Of a DNA stretch of 64,000 nt, positions 10,341 to 21,344 are shown piece after piece. The notes under the pieces were generated by a model. The model worked only from the letters and a program-made list of their open reading frames with translations, made no database searches and had not been told where the DNA came from. The position numbers and the translations under genes were made by a program. The stretch spans positions 1,736,615 through 1,800,614 of the forward strand of contig NW_020313288.1 of NCBI RefSeq assembly GCF_003265705.1, read 5' to 3'. Positions within the stretch are counted from its first letter, which is position 1; every line of letters begins with the position of its first letter. Source of the stretch: Callorhinus ursinus. Its lineage: Eukaryota; Chordata; Mammalia; Carnivora; Otariidae.

Positions 10341-10830
10341 GGGGCCTGCTGGCCGGGGGTGGGGGGGTGGTGCTGGGGGGCGGAGCCCTGAGAGCTAAGT
10401 CGAGGCGGACCCGGGACCGGTGCGGTGGTCCTGGCCCGGTGAGGCCCCTCCACCCCACTCGGCGGTCCAGCCGCCGCACCTTGGGCGCCCCTGAGCCCTC
10501 TCCTGCCGCACGCCCGGCCCAGAAAGAGTCCAGGGCCCGGGCCGCGGGGGAGGGGACGCGGTGGGGGGAGAGAGCCAGCCTGTCCGGATCCCCCCGTTGC
10601 AGTGGGGGCCTGGGGGGTTCGGGGCCCCCCAAGAGCTGACAAAGGGACAAAGAAAGCGTCTCTCTCCGAGCGCGCCGGGAGAGGTGGGGGGCGCCGAGTG
10701 TGGCCCCCCTCCTGCGGACGCTGATTGGTCCCCGGGGCGGGGGTCACGTGCCCCCCCTCTCCGCCTTGCTCTCCGCCTGCGGGCGCCCTCCGAGTTTAGG
10801 GCACCTCCCAGAGGGGGCGCTGCTGTAGGA
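10340..10830. promoter_or_regulatory. GC-rich block with an inverted CCAAT box and E-box in SEMA6B intron 1
   Basis: CpG-rich sequence with GATTGG (inverted CCAAT) at about 10721 and CACGTG at about 10745, separated by a GC box. It could be an internal promoter or a downstream extension of the SEMA6B island. Confidence 0.4.
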
Positions 10831-10849
10831 ACCACCCCCCACCCCTGCC

Positions 10850-12430
10850 CCGGTAGATGCTGGAGCTGGGAGTATTTGCAAGAGTCCTGGGGCTGGAGGC
10901 GATTCACAGACCCTCAGCCCCTATTTGGCCCTCTCTGGCCGAGGTCTTCGGCATCCTACCCTCCCTGCCCCTTCGCCCCCCACCCTCACCCCCACCCCGG
11001 AGGTTGTCGTCTTTGACCCGCATACGGGAGGGGAACTGAGGCTTGGAGTTAGAAGAAGGGACCTTCAAGCTTTGGGGATCTGGGTTTGGGCTTAAGGAGG
11101 AAAGCGGGAGGGTGGCTAATGGCTAGGCCGACAGTAGAGACGCCACCCCCACCCCATTTACAAAATTGCATTTCTTCATGTTTCTCTGGGTTCCCTCCGC
11201 TCTCAAGGAGTCCTCTGGCTGGAGCATCCCCTCCTCCATGGGCTCCCCCCACCCAGCCTCTTTCCCAAATGCTAGTAGACGCTATTGGTTTCCTTTAGGG
11301 GTGAATTTTGGGGATGTATCTGGGCAATTGGTCTAAACTCTATTTAGAATGAGTACAGCATGTGGGGAGATGGCTGGGGCTCACCAGTGGGTCCAGGGCC
11401 CACCTGGGAGGGGGTCCTAAGCTCCCTGGGAAGTTGGCTGGGAGGTCACTGTGGCCCATAGGAGATCCCTTGATTACTGGGTAGGTGGTGGCCTGGCAAA
11501 AGCTTCATTCAAGTGGCATGTGAACTGGCCTGTTCCCAAGAGTAGATGGGGAAACTGAGGCCCAAGAAATTGGCAGAGTGGGCAAAGGGGGAAGCCAGAC
11601 CTCTCCTCTCCTGGGGTTGCTAGACAGGGTTAAGGGGGAAAGGAGGTGCCACATCAGCTGAAACCCAGGAGCCCTCCCAAAGGTTACCCTGGACCCACCA
11701 CCACCCTGTCCACTCTGGGCCGTGTGGAAATTTGGACCTGGAGCTTCCAGTGCCCCAGCCCTCTCCAAAAGAAAAAATTCGGTGTAGAGGAAAAAGCTGG
11801 GGCTAAGAGGGCCACAGCTGTGTGACCTCAGACAGGTGTCTAGCCCTCTCTGGGTTGCCATCTCCTCAGGAGGAGATCTTTGGGTTTAGGGCCTGAGTGG
11901 AGGGAGATTGGGCAAAGAGAGGTCACATAAGAATGCCCTGGATTTGTACCTCTCCACTCTCCCTCCAGTTCCTGCCTACCTTCTGCTGGGGCTGAGCACC
12001 CACGGCTCCTCCGGGTCCTGTCGCCTCCTCTGCTTTGAGGTGAGACAGTGTCTCTGAGCGGAGGTCTTGCTTACCCAGCAGGGGCGCCTCCTCCTCTAGG
12101 TTTTGTGTCCACCTTTGTCCACTGGGCAAGGAAGGTGCTGGAGACGGGCCGTAGGAGGGTTTGTCATCTGCACTGGCTGCCCAGAGCTTGAGACAGGAGT
12201 TGCTGGGGTTACATGGGGCTGGACCTGGAAGATAGAAATCAAACTGTCCTTGGAAAGGTGACCCTGACGTCAGCCCGCAGGACAGGTGAGCTGGGTCCCT
12301 GGAGGCTGAAGGACATGCCGGTCGCCCCCGTCTCCTGGGAAGGTGGTATCCCTGGCTGACCCCGGGGTGGGGCCCGTCCTGCATGCCTGGCCCTTTGTCA
12401 GAAGACGCTGGGGTGCCCAGGGAGGCCTCG
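10850..12430. other. SEMA6B intron 1 sequence, little recognised
   Basis: Only a short MIR-like piece at about 11800-11870 ('gccacagctgtgtgacctcagacaggtg') is recognised. No exon is supported. Confidence 0.5.
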
Positions 12431-12439
12431 GCCAGGGTC

Positions 12440-12760
12440 AGGACAAATGGAATCAGGGAGGACTGCCTGGAAGAGGGGGTGCTGGCATTGGACTGGAGGG
12501 ATGGGAAGGATGATCCCAGGAGAAGAGGAGGACAGGGATTCGAAGTAGAGGGAGTGAGCAGCAAGAATAGCCACGGCAGCGTGTGTTGGGGGAGCCCTGA
12601 GTGGCTGGACTATTTTAGAGGTGGGAGATAAAGAGCAGTTAGGCCTGAGAGCTGGATAGGGTCCAAGAATGCCAAGTTGAGCTTGGGCTTTATCCCAAGG
12701 GCAGTTAGGAGCCACAGAAGGTTTTAAAGCAGGGGAGGGAATGGGCAAAGTTTTGGACCT
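12440..12760 (-). repeat. L2 LINE relic, antisense
   Basis: 'gaggactgcctggaagagg' leads to 'gggctttatcccaagggcagttaggagccacagaaggttttaaagcagggg', the reversed L2 body. Confidence 0.72.
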
Positions 12761-13082
12761 TGAGCAGCTGAAAGGAAGGGTAGCTAAGAGGAGAAGAGTT
12801 CCTGGAAACCCAATGAGCTGCTTGGAGTGGTAGTGAGTTGCCTGTCCCGGGAGGCAGGCAAGGGAGGTTGATAGCCATCTTTCCAGAATCCTGGAAAAAT
12901 AATTCTGATATTGGTCAAGGCCCAGGCGATCCTCCAAATTTCTTTTAAATTTCCGGGTACTGTGGGGCTTTTTGAACTATAATATTTAAGATACTGTGAT
13001 TCTGAAATTCTAAGCCATTTAAGGGGCTGGGGATAGTCTGATTCTAGCAAGACCCAGGAGTGATGAGGGCTGACTGAATGTG

Positions 13083-13164
13083 GCCCCATTGAGCAGAAGT
13101 AGGGAAATTGAGGCTCCAGGCAGCCCCATTGAGCAGAAGTAGGGAAATTGAGGCTCCAAGCAGC
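13083..13164. repeat. Perfect-period 40 bp tandem duplication
   Basis: A 40 bp segment starting 'gccccattgagcagaagtag' at 13083 is repeated immediately at 13123. I see a single G/A difference near the end of the unit. Confidence 0.95.
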
Positions 13165-13689
13165 CCCGGACTCAGGCCCCAGCCATCTGCCCCACATCCT
13201 GTGGTTGAATTACCCAGGAGCAGCTGCAGACTGGCCCCCCTCCCCACCCTAGACACAGCGCAGGTTTGGCTCGCCAGAGCCAGGGTTCAATGTGTGTCCT
13301 GATCAGTCTGGCCCTGAGCCATGTACTCTCTCATTATCACGGTTGTCTGTCACCTGGCCTTTGGGGATGTCCACGTAAAGTGATAGGCATTAGAATATGC
13401 CACAGAGGTGACTTAAGAGGCCGGAGACCCCTCTTCCATTCCTCTGGGCAAGGATCCGGTGCCCCACCAACCCCCCTTCATGACCCTTCACTGGTGGCCA
13501 CCCCAGGGCCTGCTGGGAGGAGGCCCAGGCTAGTGAGGACTACATTTCCCAGGATGCACGTTGGCCCTGGCTGGGCCTGCTTTCCAAGGGCGGACCTGGG
13601 GGAGAACTTCCCAACTGCAGGAGCCCAGAAGAGGATTATGGGTTCTAAGAGGGGCCCTGGGTGAGATCTGGTCCAGGGCAGCTGGGGAG

Positions 13690-13960
13690 ATCAGTCACTC
13701 AACAAAAGCTCCTATTGGCCCCTGTGTGCCATGCCCCATGCTGGGTGACACTGGGATCCCAGAGAAAAAGGCTTTAGCTCCGGTGTTTAGTTGGCCCCCA
13801 AGGGGCTTCCAGGCTGGAGAAGGGGAAACAGGCGGACCCTGGCCCTCTCTGCTACATGGAGTCAGAGTCCAGGTGCAAGGAGCAAATGGGGCTGGGGAAA
13901 CTTGGTCTCTGCCCAGTGGATCAGGGAAGATGAACAAAGGAGGGGCATTGAAGCTGGGGA
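13690..13960 (-). repeat. L2 LINE 3' end, antisense
   Basis: 'cactcaacaaaagctcctattggcccctgtgtgccatgccccatgctggg' is the reversed L2 terminus. Confidence 0.65.
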
Positions 13961-14379
13961 AATGATGGTTGTGTAGGAGTTCACAGTGGGGTTGGCTACA
14001 TATTTTGACAGTTTTAGAACTTTTCCCGGAGGCCAAGGGGTCAGAGCCCCTGGGCAGTTGAGACAGCCTCACTGAATTATTGCCCTTAGAGATTGCCCAC
14101 TTGGATCAGACTTACGTGTGTTTGAGTCCATGTCTTTGCTCATTCACTCACACACTCATGCCCCCTCTTTGAGACTCAGTTTACCCATTTGTAAAGCATA
14201 GATGCTATTTTCTCTCCCTTAGGATTGAACATTTAAAGAAGAGGACACGTGCTAGGCAACATGCTAGGCATAGTCCTGTTGTTTTTCTTACTCCAGAAAA
14301 AGGAATAACTTTGAGAAGCTGAAACTTTGTGGCCTCTGGCCCTGATCTCATTTGGAGCTGTGTGGTCCTTGCTCTCACT

Positions 14380-15120
14380 TCATGAGGTGACAGATGTTTA
14401 ATAGGTGTCTATCTCCTAGGTGCTAGGTTCTGGGTACCCAGCAATGACCAAGGCAGACTGGGCCCTGCCTTTGTTGACCTCACATCCAGGTGGGGACATG
14501 GATACCAACTAGGGAAATAAAGTAAACCAAGTGTAATAAGTTTTCCTGAAGACAATAATACTGGATCGTGTAGCTGAGGAGGGCGGGGCTGTTTTAGCTG
14601 ATGGTGTCAAAGAGCGTGTCTCTGAGGAGGTGGCATCTGAGCTGAGACCTGGAAAATGGGATGGAGCCAGTCATGTGGAGATCTGGAGGAAGAGCATTCC
14701 AGGAAGAGGGTAGAGGCAGTGCAAAGGCCCTGGGGCAGGACCTTTCCAGGTGCATTGTGTACATTGGAGCCCTACGTGGCTGGAGCAGAGTGAGTGAGGG
14801 GTAGAGAGGGAAGGAGGGGCAGGTCTTGCAGGGCCTTGGGGGCCTCAGAGGAAGACTTGGGCTTTTACCCAAGTGAGGCTTGAACCCCAGAGGACAGTGG
14901 GCCAAGGTGGCAGCACCTGACCCAGGGCTTACAGCCCTCTAATGGCTACTGGAGGGAGGACAGTCTGCGGGCAGCAAGGGCCAGAGCTGGGAGACTAGGG
15001 CCGAGGCCTCCATGCTGGTCCAGGTGAGCAATGATGGGGTCCAGCCTAGCTGAGGCAGGAGAGGGGGAAAGAAGTTGGTGGATGGGGTAGATCTGGGACT
15101 TGCTTACAGAAGGATGTGGA
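14380..15120 (-). repeat. L2 LINE 3' region, antisense, long copy
   Basis: Ordered blocks: 'gtgctaggttctgggtacccagc', 'gaggtggcatctgagctgagacc', 'gtgcaaaggccctggggcagga', 'tggctggagcagagtgagtgag' and 'cttgcagggccttgggggcc'. Confidence 0.88.
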
Positions 15121-15149
15121 GAGAAACAGGGCCCCTTTCTCTAAGGCGT

Positions 15150-15380
15150 AGGGAGTACTGTGGTTAAGAGTGTAGTGTCTAGACCATATGGCCTGGGTTT
15201 GAGTCCAGCTTGGCCATTTCCTAGCTGTGCAAACTTGGGCCTATCACTCACCCACTCTGGGCCTGTTTCTTCAACCATAAAATGATAAGAAGAACCCTTC
15301 CCACCTACCCCACTACTACTTTCTATAAGGCCCACAAGCACAGAGCTTGGAAAACAATAGATGCCCCTGAGTGTTTGCTG
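15150..15380 (+). repeat. MIR SINE relic, nearly full length
   Basis: 'tactgtggttaagagtgtag', 'ggcctgggtttgagtccagcttgg', 'ctagctgtgcaaacttgggcctatcactc' and 'acaatagatg' occur in MIR order. Confidence 0.85.
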
Positions 15381-15399
15381 CCATTCCCCTTTGAAGATC

Positions 15400-16180
15400 T
15401 GAGCCCCAGTCTCTGAGGAGAAATGAGGCACAGATCAGGGTGGCAAATTCCCTGAGGTCACCCAGAAAACAGGGGCCTCTGGCCCTCACTATTTTTTCTC
15501 CACTGATGCACAGTTCTCACGCCCCATCCCCCAGAGCCCACGTCACTCTGCCAGCATCTCTGCCATTCCTGAGCCCTGACTCACCAGAACTTGTGGTCCA
15601 CTCTGACCCCAGGGCCGTCCCCCAGGACCTATCTCCCGCCTTTGTCTTCTTTAAGTTCATTTGCCAGGTCTTCCGTTCCCAGCAACACTTAGCACAGCCC
15701 TGCCTGCTTCCCGCCCAGCATCTCTTAGTGGTGTCCCCTTGCAGACCTGCCCTTCTGGTCTCCTCCCACTTGGGGATCCCTGTGGCCTCCCACACACGGC
15801 CTCTGGGGGAGGGGCAGAGTGACTGGAGGAATCTGGAGGGATCAACCTGGGGGAGAGGAGGGCTCCCAGAATCCCAAGAAAGGAGGACCGGTCTCGCCAT
15901 CTTTTTGGACCCCAAGGGCAAGAATCAGATCTCTTTGTCCTCCCTAAAGTGGAGCCCCCTAGAGCCAAACCTTACTCCCCTCTGTTCCCCAAAACTGGGC
16001 CCCAAGAGCAGGGCCCAGCTCCCCTGCATTTCCTTCAACTTGGGGCTGAAGACGGGGTCTGTCTGCCCCCAGGCCTATCCAGAATTCCCCCCTTGGGAAC
16101 CTGTGCATGTCCGCCCCCCCCAGCCCCAGCCCCACTCTGGATTCCCCAGGAGCCCCCAGCCCCTTCGGGCGGCCCCCTCC
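15400..16180. other. SEMA6B intron 1 sequence, nothing recognised
   Basis: C-rich single-copy sequence. Long open frames on + (15440-16192) reflect low stop-codon density and have no start context, splice partners or recognisable protein. Confidence 0.5.
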
Positions 16181-16184
16181 AGGG

Positions 16185-16350
16185 CCCTCTAATTACCCAC
16201 TGGGTATAAATGACACTTTAATTTTCTCAGAATGGTCGCTGCATCGTGGAGAAAGCAGCCCCCCTTCCCCGTTCCTAATTACAAGTTGCTGCTTCCGACT
16301 TGCCTCCTGGCGGCCCAATTTCCAAACAGTGATTAAAATTAATTACCCAG
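16185..16350. promoter_or_regulatory. Candidate enhancer: three TAATTAC homeodomain-type sites
   Basis: TAATTAC occurs at 16190, 16276 and 16340. The first and third extend to TAATTACCCA. The block is much more AT-rich than the C-rich sequence around it and shows no repeat signature. Paired/LIM-type homeodomains bind TAATTA; use as an enhancer here is inferred. Confidence 0.45.
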
Positions 16351-16559
16351 GAGCCCCCCTCCCTCCCCGTCTGGGCCTGGGGCCCCGGGGGCCGGTCTGT
16401 GGCCCCCCTGCTTGAGGTCCTGTCTCTCCCACCTGTTCCCCACCCCGGCTCCCTGAGTGGCCTGGGGACAGGAGAGCCTCTCTCTGGGTCTCCGCTTGCT
16501 TATCCGCAAATGTGCATTTTGGGCTGTGCAGCCTCGTAGACAGATGGCACCTCGTGGGC

Positions 16560-16770
16560 ACTTGGCAAGAGGCAGCACAACCCAGCAGCCTGGGTTCGGA
16601 CTCCAGCCGCATGCTTCCGTGCTGTGTGACGTTGGCCAGGTGGCTCCACGTCTCTGGGCCTGTTTTTCCATCCACGAAACAGAGATGATGGTGCTGGTCT
16701 CTGCCTCACTGGGTTGGGGTGGGCAGGAAATGAGTTCATACATGTGAATCGTTGCGCCCAGCACGGGGCT
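16560..16770 (+). repeat. MIR SINE relic
   Basis: 'agcctgggttcggactccagccgcatgc', 'gtgtgacgttggccaggtggctccacgtctctgggcctg' and 'cagagatgatggtgctgg' are MIR-like. Confidence 0.75.
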
Positions 16771-16789
16771 TCATGAAATCTTAGCTTAA

Positions 16790-17785
16790 ATCCCTGCTCT
16801 GCTGGGCCGCTGTGGGCTGCACGCGGAAGGTGGCTCAGGAACTCTTGAGCACCCGTTGTCTTCAAAAGAGACGCTCAGCACGAACTGAGTGTTTGCCATC
16901 AGCCCAGCTCTGTGCCAGGCCCTTGACATGCATGACCCTGGTCGCGGGTGACCCTCCTGGAGTGCTGGTGCACAGTAGGTGCTCAGGACGTCCGGAATAA
17001 ACACATCCTCGCAGCTCTTTTGCAAGTAGGGGCTGTTCGCGGGACGCTCATCAGGCTGGTATGTGTGGAGCGCCTACTGTGTGCCGCGGAGCCGGCGTTG
17101 CGGGCCCCGATTTGCAGAAGAGGAAGCAGGAGGAGGCACTGCTGCCCCCCAGGCCAGCCAGGGATGAGTTAACCGGCATCCAGCAGCCTTTGGAGGACGA
17201 GGGGGCCTCTCTCTCCCCAGCCCCTCCATGGCCGGGCCCCAGGGACTCCCTCTGGCAGCGCTGCCAAGTTCCTAGACAGCCCCGAAGTCCGACTGGGCTG
17301 CCACAGGGGGCGACTTGAGGCAGCTGGAGGAGGCAGCTGTAAGCAGAGCTGGTAACTAGACCTGGAGGGCGCTGGGGCCCGGCTGCCGGGCTGGGTTACT
17401 CGATCCCCCCGGGGACACCGGGCCCCGGAGCTGGAATCCTGGGGCCGTCAGGCTGACAGCAGTTCCTCCTATGGAACTGGAAACGGGCATCCCGCCCCCA
17501 TCCCAGCCATGGCACATGGAGAAACAGGGGCTCCGAGCCTGGCCCAGTGTCACAGAGTCCCCTGCTGTGGCCCAGAGGGACCCAGTGAGGGTGAGCTGCC
17601 GGCCCGAGGCCACCCAGCGAGGCCACTTCATGTCAAGTAAACACCTGCGTACCGGGCCCTGGTGTGGTGCCTGAAGTTATAGCGCAGAAAACTGAGGCGC
17701 AGTGTCTGGTCTGGAGAAGGGGGAGAATCCCAGGGGTCCTCTCTGGAGATAGGGCAGCCTCCCTCCACCCGCCCGCCGGGACCTT
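16790..17785. other. SEMA6B intron 1 sequence, mostly unrecognised
   Basis: Contains small pieces resembling L2/MIR ends at about 16870-17010 and 17060-17100 ('gagcgcctactgtgtgcc'). No exon is supported. Confidence 0.45.
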
Positions 17786-17789
17786 CCCA

Positions 17790-18125
17790 GTGCTCCTGGA
17801 ACAGTTTCAGCCCCCAGGCCTTTGCCCTTGTGGAGCACCCTTCCCCACATCTTCCCTGCTGTTCCCTCCTCAATCCCGAGGCCGCAGACGGAATGTCCCT
17901 CCCCCCAGGGGTCCCCTAACCCCGCACCTGAGCAGCCCCTTTGCCACCCCCTGCCATTCTTACCGTCATTTGGTAACATGCGTACCCCCCTAGCTCCCCC
18001 GTGGGATGGGGGCCCCACAAGGGCAGGGCTTTGCCACTGTCTTGGTCACTGCCGTGTCCTCGTGCCTGGAACAGTGCCTAGCACACAGCGGGCACACAGT
18101 AATTGCTCATCTAAGGAGTGAATGG
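17790..18125 (+). repeat. L2 LINE 3' end, sense
   Basis: 'ccaggcctttgcccttgtggagc' to 'ccacaagggcagggctttgcc' and 'ggaacagtgcctagcacacagcgggcacacagtaattgctcat'. Confidence 0.85.
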
Positions 18126-18189
18126 ACAGCTCCTGGTGTAAGGTACAGGGAGCCAGAGCTGGACACAGAAGCTCCCAGGTTGGTGAGGT

Positions 18190-18680
18190 TGGGTGGAGGT
18201 GAGAGAGGAACGGTGGCTGGGGGAGCCCAGGGACACTGAAGCTCAGCCAGGGCAATCAAGGAAAGCTTCCTGGAGAAGGGGACATCCACATGTAGCTGAT
18301 ATAGATGGTGAGCAGGAGTTGGCTGGGGGGCTTCGAGGGGCAAAAGCAAGGTGACTATGTCTGGGTGATTGAGGGGGTTCCTGGGGAGAAGCTGGGCCTT
18401 GAGAAGGCTGAAGACGTCCCCCTGGCAGAGGGGACAGCCTGAGCAAAGACCTGAATGTGGGACTGGTGAATTCTGGGCATGCCTGGCAGGAGATGAGGGC
18501 AAGGGAAGGTTAAGGTCATTCCCAGGGTGGGAGGGATCCTTAAATGTCAGCACCCAGAAATCGGCGCTTTCTTCTGTGGGGTACTAGGGAGCCATTGCAG
18601 GCCTTTGAGCATGGTGTGGGCTGAGCTTGCCGAGAGTTGCTTGGGGGAAGAGGGATCAGAGAGGACGGTGGCATTGCCCT
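18190..18680 (-). repeat. L2 LINE relic, antisense
   Basis: 'aaagcttcctggagaaggggacatcc', 'ggacagcctgagcaaagacctgaatg' and 'tactagggagccattgcaggcctttgagcatgg' follow reversed L2 order. Confidence 0.75.
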
Positions 18681-18884
18681 TCAAGCCCAAATTCTCAAAA
18701 GCCCCAGCGGGAAATGCTCAGGCTCCAGGAGGGACCAAATCTCCAGCCCCCAGGCTTTTAGCTTCTGGGAGCCTCTGGAAGCGAGAGGGATTTAAGATAG
18801 ATCGAAAGTAGAACTTCCCTGCTAAAGCTGAGTGGATGGGGGAATCCTTCCTAGCTCTGGGCTTATTTCTGGAGCTGAGCTGTC

Positions 18885-19175
18885 AGCAGCAGCGACCACT
18901 GGCCACGTGTGGCTGTTGAATCACGTGTGGCTGGCCCGAATCGAGATATGCTCTAAAAGTAAAACACATACCAGATTCCAAAGATTAAATGCGAAAAATG
19001 GCATGTCGAAATGTCTCGTTGATCATTTTTACATTGATTACTGGTGGAAATAACAGTATTTTGGATCTATTGGGTTAAATAAAACACATTATTAAAATGA
19101 ATTTCCCCTTTTGAATGTGGCTGCCTGGAAATTGAAAAGGACACGTGTGGGCGCAGTTTTCTGGTCTACATTATG
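18885..19175. repeat. Non-autonomous hAT-type DNA transposon relic (MER3-like)
   Basis: 'ccactggccacgtgtggctgttgaatcacgtgtggctgg', 'cgagatatgctctaaaagtaaaacacatacc' and 'gtattttggatctattgggttaaataaaacacattattaaaatgaattt' recall a well-known mammalian MER element. The family name is from memory and uncertain. Confidence 0.6.
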
Positions 19176-19189
19176 TCCTCCCATCCGCA

Positions 19190-19400
19190 ACATTGTAGGT
19201 TTGGACTTGTAGTCACCTGCTGCTTAGAGGCGGGGCAACCAAGGCCCACACAGCGGGGGTGGGGGGAACCATCGGAGGGCAGAGCCGGGATTTGAACCTG
19301 GGCCGCGCGATGCTGGAGACCAAGCTGCTAACCTGGAGCTCTTCAGCCAACAGTGTTGTCCACCCAGCCCGCATTCTGGGCCTCAGTTTCCTCAATCCAC
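19190..19400 (-). repeat. MIR SINE relic, antisense
   Basis: 'ggcggggcaaccaaggcccacacagcg' followed by 'gggcagagccgggatttgaacctggg' is reversed MIR. Confidence 0.7.
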
Positions 19401-19974
19401 CAACAAGGTTAGACCCAGGGGTTGGCCAGCCTGGTGCCCACAGGGGATTGAGGTCCCTGGAAACTGTTTGATGGCCAGGGGGTGGCAGGCAGCAGCTTCA
19501 TGGGGGGGATGGGTATATAAACTCTGACACATGGGCGTGTGCACACACGTGCAGACGGCCCGCCATGGCTGGGGCACACACGTGTGCTGTGGTTGCATCT
19601 GTGGATATGTGTGAACACACAGAGGCTGTTACGTGCTGTGGACATCGGGGCCTGTGGACATGTGTGGGGGGACCCACACTCCTGTGGACATGGGCCAAGT
19701 GGAACCAGGGAGGAGGGCAGATCTGGAGTCCACTCCTGATGTTGACACTTAGTTCATTCACTTACAACAAGACATTATCGAGCGCCAGTGGTGTGCCAGA
19801 TGCTGTGGGGACACGTCATTGACCAAGTCACACCCCAGACTGCCGTCACAGGGCTCCCCGTCCAGGGGGGCAGACAGGCTCTGAACAGGCTGATGTGTGG
19901 ATGATTATTTTATTTGGGGGTACCCATGCACGAAGATTGTTGTGCATGCTGATCCCTGTGAGATCTTACTACGT

Positions 19975-20313
19975 GCAGGCTCCGGTTGGTGGGTCTGGGG
20001 TGGGGTTTGGGGCTCTGCATTTCTTTTTCTTTTTCTTTTTAAGATTTTATATATTCATTTGAGAGAGCACAAGCAGGGGGAGAGGCAGAGGGAGAGGGAG
20101 AAGCGGACCCCCTGCTGAGCTGGGAGCCTGCCATGGGGCTCGACGTGGGGCTAGACGTGGGGCTGGATCCCAGGACCTGGAGACCGTGACCTGAGCCAAG
20201 GCAGACAGACCCTCAACCACCGGAGCCACGCAGGTGCCCCACGGGGGCTCTGCATTTCTAAGGGCTCCAAGTGAGGCTGATGCTGCCGGTCTGAGGACCA
20301 CATTCGGAGGAGA
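19975..20313 (-). repeat. MER5A hAT DNA transposon, split by the SINE
   Basis: Left half 'gggtctggggtggggtttggggctctgcatttct' and right half 'ctaagggctccaagtgaggctgatgctgccggtctgaggaccacattcg' join into a MER5A-like core once the SINE and one duplication copy are removed. Orientation is not certain. Confidence 0.65.
20025..20243 (-). mobile_element. CAN-SINE, antisense, with a perfect 16 bp target-site duplication
   Basis: The reverse SINE is flanked by identical ggggctctgcatttct copies at 20009-20024 and 20244-20259, showing a recent, intact insertion into MER5A. It contains an internal echo of 'gacgtggggct'. Confidence 0.95.
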
Positions 20314-21074
20314 AAGGGTCTAAATTGGACACTTTGAGAGTGTGATACCGGGTAGGGAGGGGCATAGCGGTGCATGGAAAGGGTAGAGGCTCCTGGAGTA
20401 TAGGGGGTTAGCGCTGGGAGGGCTGTCTCTGAAGATGTGGTATTGCAGCAGAGACCTGAAGTAAGGACAGATGTGGTTATCCTTCCCTGGGGCCCTGGGG
20501 CAGGACTGCACCTGCCTTGTTGGGGGGCGCCCGTGTGGCTAGAGCAGAGTGGGCGAGGGGGCGATGGGGAGGAAGTGAGGGCGGGGAGGGGGCTGGGGAC
20601 AAGTGGTGCAGGGTCTTGAGGGCAGCAGGGAAGAGGCTTTCCCCCAGGGAGGTGGGAGCCCTGGAGGGCTGTGGGCAGAGAAGGGACGACCTGACTCGAT
20701 GGCTCACAGGCGCCCTCTGGTGGCCGCTGCGGGGAGGAGGGACGGTGGAGGGGATGAAGGCTGCAGCCTGGGACCAGGGTGGAGGGGACTGCGCGGGTCT
20801 GGGCGAGAGACAATGGGGGCTGACCAGGAACGGACTGGAAAGGAGTGAGAATTCTGGATAAACTTGAATGCAGAGCCCACATGACTTGCTGGCATTGGGC
20901 GTGAGGGTGAGGGAATGAGGCTGGGGGGCCGGGTGTTGGGGGGAGCTGGGGGGAGCGGGGGGAGGACTCCCAGGCGCGGCCTGAGCCGCCAGCTGAGGCC
21001 GGGGTGCCAGAGCAAGCTCCAGCTGGGGGCGGGGAGCGCCAGCTGCCAGTCAGGAGGTCAGCTTGATCCATCCG

Positions 21075-21245
21075 TTCAGCACCGTTCCGGTGAAAACCCC
21101 AACAGGCTTTATGTTTTATCTGTCGTTTGGAACTTACCAGCGGATCCTAAAATTTATACTGAAGTCCCATGGCCAAGGGTAGCCCAGACGCCTTGGCCTG
21201 AAAAAGTGCCAGGTGGGAGAAGTTTTCCAGAAGGAAACTGGAGCC
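21075..21245 (+). repeat. L1 ORF2-region relic
   Basis: 'ggatcctaaaatttatactgaag' and 'ccaagggtagcccagacgccttggcctgaaaaag' resemble the L1 ORF2 3' part, heavily decayed. Confidence 0.5.
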
Positions 21246-21344
21246 TATGTCAAAGTTACAGTAACTGAGGTGCAGGGAAGACGGTCCGGTCCAGGGGCCA
21301 CCTGAGGACCTGAGAGGTAAAGTGCGGTGGCTTTAAGGGATTTC

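Larger units (their letters stand above)
19745..20890 (-). repeat. L2 LINE, antisense, interrupted by MER5A and a CAN-SINE
   Basis: The left part (19745-19900) holds the reversed terminus 'cgagcgccagtggtgtgccagatgctg'. The right part (20330-20890) holds 'ggggccctggggcaggactgcacctgcc', 'gtgtggctagagcagagtgggcgagg' and 'gacatgacttgctggc'-type sequence. Confidence 0.75.

Noticed and set aside
9153..10747. Several long open frames on both strands in the CpG islands
   Set aside because: Ala/Gly/Pro/Arg-rich low-complexity translations expected from GC-rich DNA; no conserved protein and no splice partners.
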